Source: Bimastos eiseni (lineage: Eukaryota; Annelida; Clitellata; Crassiclitellata; Lumbricidae). From it: DNA of 64,000 nucleotides. The translations under genes were made by a program, and so were the position numbers. Position 1 is the stretch's first letter. The number at the start of each line of letters is the position of its first letter. Below, piece by piece: positions 58,413-64,000 of the stretch. The stretch spans positions 29,490,031 through 29,554,030 of the forward strand of contig OY365817.1 in assembly GCA_959347315.1 (NCBI GenBank), given 5' to 3'. The notes beneath the pieces are model-generated. The model searched no databases. It saw only the letters and a program-made list of their open reading frames with translations, and was not told the origin of the DNA.

Positions 58413-58869
58413 TTATCATGAGTTCAACGAACTGACAGCACAAGGTGACTAAATGTCAATATGTGACCTTCATTGTCAGTCTATGGTGAACGCGACCGCT
58501 GTTGCAATTTGCCCTTCAACCGTCACCCATGCATTAGGCAGATGGTCAGCATGCCCTTGCTTTTGCATCGACTATCAGACATGTTTCTAAATCACCAATT
58601 ACTGATTTTAAATTAATGAATGGATGATAGAATACAAAGTCATATCACTATAGGTGTACAATCTTTAGTCTTGGGACACACCCCAGTCTATTGTTCACAT
58701 TTTAATTACTTTGATCAACCTTCTCGCCTTCTGTCATTTCATCGTTTAATTTTGGTAATCGATCTATTGTTCTATCTGTTCCGGATAAAAACATCGGATC
58801 GATTCTATCCTATGAATGCGTCAAAATTGCATCTCATGCAATCTCTGTCAATCACACATAAGATGCAGT

Positions 58870-59170
58870 GTTGAAGTCCAGTTTAGGCTGGGTTCTGCGA
58901 AGGTCAGTATAGTCACAGAGAAGGTGCATGAAGCCGAAAGATGGGTGATGTGATCGGAGAAAGAGTTGAGGTTAGGTACAATAATTATTACACCTAATTA
59001 AGTTGCGAACAGGAGAACTAGCAATGAATTTGTGGGTCAATGCAGAGTCTCAAGTGAGGACGAATTCCGTTTTGAATGGGGTCAGGCAGACGAAATTTCC
59101 TATAAGAAGAAGAACAATTGAACGGAGGCCAGAACGAGCAGAGAACAGTACGTACCTTGCGGAACACCAC
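58870..59170 (-). mobile_element. L2/CR1-like LINE fragment, shorter copy
   Basis: Shares long stretches with 60215-60480, for example GATGGGTGATGTGATC, GCGGACAGGAGAA-like and GAATTTGTGGGT strings in the same order. It is therefore another copy of the same reverse-transcriptase region, cut at both ends. Confidence 0.7.
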
Positions 59171-59241
59171 AGGTGAGAGCTCGCCGTAGAAATCTTACAA
59201 TATAACCGTAATAATTATTTATTACTATTCTTAGAATTAGT

Positions 59242-59428
59242 TCAGAAGTGCGCACACGCCTCGACGGGGCAGCTGTAGTTTTAATGCAGAGCAATAATTG
59301 TGTGCGAAGGACTTGCTCAAGATCCCTACACTACTCCTCGATCGAACGATGATCGAACCCATGCCATCTTTGCCCATACTCTCCTACAGTTACAGCCCGA
59401 CCACTCTAACCAATCGGCCACTGTACCG
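59242..59428 (-). mobile_element. tRNA-derived SINE, copy 2
   Basis: On the minus strand it starts GGTACAGTGGCCGATTGG, TTAGAGTGG (A-box-like), with GGGTTCGATCATCG (B-box-like) about 50 nt on. The body matches 2683-2856 (GCGAAGGACTTGCTCAAG and CGCCTCGAC on the plus strand). Confidence 0.7.
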
Positions 59429-59539
59429 TTCGGTGACAAATCTTGAGATTATCATTAGCAGATTACAGATTGCCTTAGTCTATTCTTTAAACATCAAAAA
59501 GGATGTATGAAAAAGTGAAGTGTTGCTAATCGTAATCGT

Positions 59540-60592
59540 AATCTCAGCATTTCTACAGCGCCCACAAAAGCGAAGTCGCGAGAACCAGCTTATTCGCAGA
59601 CGGTTAATCAAAACAGAATCGATAGGCAGGGGTCAAATCTAGAGAGTCAGGCAGGCAGACAGGTAGACGGCTAAGGTGGATGGTGTTTGGAATTGAAACG
59701 GCGAGGGAGATAGGAGGAAGAGGAGGAATCAGGATAGGATTTGCGAAAGAGCAGTGCTTTGAGTTGTAAGTGAAAAAGCTGTGGGGAGATAGCTAGGTGA
59801 GGTGTTTGTAAATTCGTAGGACAGATCGGATATTTGTCTTAATGCTGGAGGGAGTTTGTTCCAAAGAGGCGGGATAGCAATGGTTATGGAGCGATTTGCA
59901 AATTTGAGTGATGATGCGACGGGAGGGCGAAGTAGTATGAGGGTGGAAGAGGAACGGGTTTAACGATGTGGCTGAATCGCGAACAATTGACGGAGATATG
60001 TGGGCTGTGAAGATTGCAGTGTGTTGTAGGTGAGTGAAATGACCTTATATCGATCCGTTCAGGTATTTTGAGCCAGTGGAGTGATTTGAGGGCAGGAGTG
60101 ATATGGTGATGCTTTGGGGTCTTGGTGACAGCACGGGCGAGAGCATTCTGAATGGCTTGGAGGCAATTTAATTGAGTGGTGTCTATATTAGGATGTCTAC
60201 ATTGTGGATGCTGTTTTGAAGTCAAGCATAGGGCGGATTCTACGAAGATCACGGATGTGCATGAAGAAAGAGCGAGAAAGATGGGTGATGTGATCAGTGG
60301 AGCTAAGGTTTGGTCAAAGATTATGCCTATATATGTTGCGGACAGGAGAATTTGCAGTGAATTTGTGGGTGATTGCAGAATCAGGGTTGAGAGAAATAGA
60401 GGGATCAGAAATTTTTTTCAGTTGCTCACGGAGGCCAATCAGAATGAATTCGGTTTTGGAGGGGTTCAGGCAGAAGATATTTGAGGTCATTCAGGATGAG
60501 ATTTGGGTGACGACATGGAGAAAATTATCAATGGAGTTGGAGAAGCTGGTTGGAGAGAAAGAAATGAATAACTGCGTGTCGTCAGCCTATTA
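59540..60592 (-). mobile_element. Degenerate L2/CR1-like LINE
   Basis: Minus-strand frames give CLNPSKTEFILIGLREQLKK, FTANSPVRNIGIIFDQTL, then LNCLQAIQNALARAVTKTPK and HHHITPALKSLHWLKIPERI. These are the conserved C-terminal third of L2/CR1-type reverse transcriptases. The frame shifts after PERI and the 5' part is missing, so it is inactive. The end near 59545 carries a TTTCTACAGCGCCC tail. Confidence 0.85.
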
Positions 60593-60825
60593 TTAGATAC
60601 TACAATTAGATACGAAGATATTCATTTACAAAGCTCACATTTTAGAACAGCACTAGTGAAGAAGCTGCGCTTGACTTTCCGGTGGCGCTTTAGAAATTTG
60701 GGAGATTGCGATTTGCGCATCGATGGCCATGTTGTTTAATTTTACACGAGCAATTAATTAAGTGACTCTCTACGTTATATCGTCTGTAGTTGACTGTGCG
60801 AACGTGGTTAAAATAAATTATCTGC

Positions 60826-63800
60826 ATGGAATCTAAATTTAGCAATTCAAAGATGGCAGAAAATAGCCCGAAATTGTCAAACGGCGTTAATACAGATCAG
60901 ACTGCTTCGCGCAAAGACGAGTGGATTAAATTAAATGTCGGCGGAGAAATCTTCATGACGACCAGAACAACGCTATGTCGAGATCCGAAATCGTTTCTTT
61001 GTCGGTTGTGTCGAGATGATCCAGACCTTAATTCTGACAAGGTTCGCCTGTTGTTACAGTGCTCTATGTTTGGAGAAGTTTTACGTCTTTTTGTTTATTT
61101 ATTATCGGCGTTGAGCGTTGGTTGAGTTGCACAGGGAGGTAATATGGATGTGTAAATGCTTTCAGAGTTGGAAATATATTTCCGCTCAGGATGATGTAGT
61201 CTTTTTGTTGTCGTTTGTCTACAATTCGTTTTACAACTTTTGCAAGCCACCTACATTATTGTGAATTTATTTTTTACAGGATGAAACTGGTGCTTATCTC
61301 ATAGATCGTGATCCAAGCTATTTTGCGCCGGTTCTGAATTATCTGCGCCACGGAAAGCTAGTAATTAACAAGAACCTTGCTGAGGAAGGTGAGACTGCTT
61401 ACAGTGTTTGACAGGGTTATAGGTTTTAGCATAATTAATTATTGCCGCGTTAACCCTCTTAGGTTTTTAGCATATTTATTTATTTCCTGTTCGAATGTTT
61501 GCGAAAGTCTTTAAAAGGCGAAAGGAGGTGTTGATGAAGAGAATGCCGTTCAAATGGAAGCTGGATAGATAAAAGAGTCTGTTCATACTATGGTGTCTTA
61601 AGTATTTATTCTGGATCTCAGTGAATGACTTACTCTTGTACATTGTTACTGGCTCTTCAATTCTATATGTTTTGGTACATAAAAGATTTTTTGGGAATTT
61701 CTACACTGTTATAATCTTCCACTGTGGAAATCAGTGTGATTCTCGCTAACAATAACTATAACCATTAATAACAAATTTCAGTAACTTTATGGTAAAAATG
61801 ACACTAATGAACCTCTTAATAAAAAATCTCATGATGCGACAGGGTTTAGCCGGCTAACGCTGCTTCGTCTGGCAGGATGTGGAACATAAGGTGTGTTTTG
61901 AGTCGTTGTGTTGTTCGGTTTCAGGTGTTCTGGAGGAGGCCGAGTTTTACAACATAACGGAGCTCATCAGTTTGGTTCGTGAGAGATTGATAGAGAGAGA
62001 ATCGAAACAGAAACAGGTTACATAACTATAATTGTTCAGGGTTTTAGTCGTCTTTATGCAAAGGCAAAGGACTTCATCTAAAGATTGTGAATAGTTGCTA
62101 CTTTTTCATGTGTGATCTGCTATGGATTAAAGAGCAACCCCCCTCCCCTCTACTAAATTATATGTCCTCGCTTCAAATAGACCAGAGCATCTTGGCTTTC
62201 TCCTCTATTTCGTCACCATGATACAAAACATGTCTTACATATCATATAAAATGTGTTTTGCTGTTTTCAGGCGAGTACTGAATTCGAATTAAATGTTTCT
62301 GTTGAGAGTGTACTAAAAGCAACAGAATGTATTAAAAGCAACAGAGTGTACTAAAAACAACAGAGTGTACTAAAAGCAACAGAGTGTACTCAAAGCAGCA
62401 GAGTGTATTAAGAGCAACAGAGTGTACTCAAAGCAACAGAATGTATTAAAAGCAACAGAGTGTACTAAGAACAACAGAGTGTATTAAAAGCAACAGAGTG
62501 TATTAAAAGCAACATAGTGTACTCAAAGCAACTGAGTGTACTAAAGGCAACATAGTGTACCAAAAGCAACAGAGTGTACTGAAAGCAACAGAGTGTACTA
62601 AAAGCAACAGGGAAACCAATGAGCAGTTATTCTTTCAAGTGTTAATCTTTATTTCAAATGATTTACTCTTTTTATACTCAGAGACCAACATATTCAATGG
62701 ATGTTAGCAGATATTTTGAGAAATTTCCTAATAGGTAAACGTTTTGAAGAAGTTTCTTTAGTCACAGGTGATGTTTGTATGTATGTATGTGTGGTGCTGA
62801 TGTTGTCTTGTCTGGTTCTCATGGAAACTGTGGAAATCTACTTTTACCTAGGGACATACGAAGAACGTCTATCGCGTCCTACAGTGTTCAGAGGAGGAGT
62901 TGACACAGATGGTGTCGACGATGTCTGACGGGTGGAACTTTGAGCAGGTACTAACAAGACCGTTGACGTAGTTTTCAGTTATAATAATCAAATTATGGAG
63001 TTGCCGGTTTATTTGAAGAATTGGGTCCATGAAGTAAATAATTGACAACAGAAATGGCTTCTAACAAAAGAGCTATATTGTCACTGGTCACTTTGAGAAC
63101 GGTCAAGTCTGAGGAATTAAGGATCTTAATTGTGTAGGCTTAACAAGTGGAGTCAGAATTTCACAAAGGACATAAATGAGAAGTTTCAGTAGTTGAACTA
63201 CAGATCTGTTGGTTGTCTGTCCAGTAAGTATAGCACACACATAAGTTTGAATGCAGCTGTCATAGTTCGACATGTTCTTCTTGTCATGCATGCAGCACTT
63301 CTGTGAGATCCGTGCAGTAGTGGCACTGTTTAATAGTACGTTCATACATACTTATGCATTTGTTATGAATGTTTATATGTGGCACCCTTCTAGGTTGCTT
63401 CTCTGGAGCGATCCCAACTCCATCATGGCTGAAAAGTACAGTTTAAAGACGAGTATAAAATGAATCAAAGTTGACCCTGAGGGCCTCCAGGGCACCCAAA
63501 AAAGTCTGACTCATTGCCGTAACAGCAGCGGAAGCATTAGAAGCCATGCAGTGTAAGCAGGACTGGACGTCATCAGCGTAAAGGTGCCCCAGCACAGCAG
63601 GGGCATTAAGGACAGAAGCAATCTCAGACCCAACACCGAGCAAGGTCATAAGGGGCACGGTCCCACACGGACCGGGAGGACTCACGGACCACACAAGTGG
63701 AGCACCACTCCCTAATGAATGAGGCCAGCCAGCCTGTTAGGAAAGTTTTCAGACAGGTGAAATGAAATTAAACTCATACCTGCATACATATTTTGATCCT

Positions 63801-64000
63801 AATTAATTCACGATGACCACTCTTAAGTTGATTTTATCATATGAATAGCTTTGACTCATGATTAGTGACAACAGATGGTGGATGATCGGGTTTCATTTCG
63901 TTTGTTGTTTTTGTTTTGAGTTGGTGAACATCGGTTCTTCGTATAAATACAGCAGCGAAGACAGAGCGGAATTCCTTTGCGTCGTCTCTAAACAATGTCC
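60826..64000 (+). CDS. KCTD5: KCTD2/5/17-type BTB (T1) protein (3' end outside window)
   Basis: KCTD2/5/17 proteins are Cullin-3 ubiquitin-ligase adaptors with an N-terminal BTB/T1 domain. Coding exons: 60826-61041, 61280-61388, 61925-62016, 62852-62947, 63921-64000 (cut by the window). Phases are consistent and the visible product is about 198 residues. BTB (about 32-125): [78 protein letters not shown] and [16 protein letters not shown]. The C-terminal part has [27 protein letters not shown], then [20 protein letters not shown]. These are near-identical to the KCTD2/5/17 subfamily; which of the three cannot be told. The ATG is the first in frame, with an in-frame MAENSP start 15 codons of spacer before the domain. 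Confidence 0.93.
62305..62611. repeat. 19-bp minisatellite AAAAGCAACAGAGTGTACT
   Basis: About 16 copies with variants (TGTATT, ATAGTG) in the third intron of the KCTD gene. Confidence 0.95.

Larger units (their letters stand above)
57672..60825. other. Intergenic region between EEF2KMT and the KCTD gene
   Basis: The two genes are in tandem on the plus strand. The spacer holds a Harbinger-like MITE (57924-58412), two L2/CR1-like LINE fragments (58870-59170 and 59540-60592) and a SINE (59242-59428). The last 230 bases before the KCTD start would contain its promoter; GATGGCCATG at 60722-60731 is a weak YY1-like match. No gene is seen. Confidence 0.6.

Overview
This 64 kb window is a piece of animal (metazoan) nuclear genome. 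Genes are split by many GT-AG introns of a few hundred to a few thousand bases. The protein set is typically metazoan: filamin-type repeats, a PIX RhoGEF, ILKAP phosphatase, a KCTD BTB protein. Introns and spacers are AT-rich and full of microsatellites, minisatellites and transposon debris. An aquatic invertebrate is likely, but the sequence alone does not let me name the phylum. There is no bacterial or plasmid signature.

Layout: (1) 1155-13872, minus strand: a large gene, cut by the left edge, in which a 4.8 kb low-complexity exon is joined in phase to at least three filamin (IgFLN) repeats. (2) 16704-31398, plus strand: a complete ARHGEF7/beta-PIX-type gene with 17 visible coding exons. 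One DH-domain exon is missing, evidently inside the 200-N assembly gap at 20567-20766. (3) 34452-43135, minus strand: a complete ILKAP (PP2C phosphatase) gene of 10 coding exons. Its 31-nt first coding exon is separated from the rest by a 3.6 kb intron holding a nested pair of hAT elements and a dead LINE. (4) 45080-46293, minus strand: a compact RNPS1-like RRM protein with a duplicated exon fragment in its intron. (5) 49894-57671, plus strand: an EEF2KMT (FAM86) lysine methyltransferase gene of 8 exons. (6) 60826-64000, plus strand: a KCTD2/5/17-type gene running off the right edge.

Intron and exon junctions were placed by hand from splice consensus, reading phase and family similarity; all exon lengths agree with their phases. 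The genes do not form an operon or a common pathway. PIX, filamin and ILKAP all act around actin, integrin and Rho signalling in animals, but the adjacency is probably coincidental.

The mobile layer is unusually readable. Several non-autonomous DNA transposons have clean terminal inverted repeats and exact target duplications: six hAT-like (8-bp duplications, one nested in another), one PIF/Harbinger-like (TTA) and one TA-flanked element. There are also LINE fragments of at least two types, two tRNA-derived SINE copies, four fold-back hairpins, and many minisatellites, several of which start at exon boundaries.
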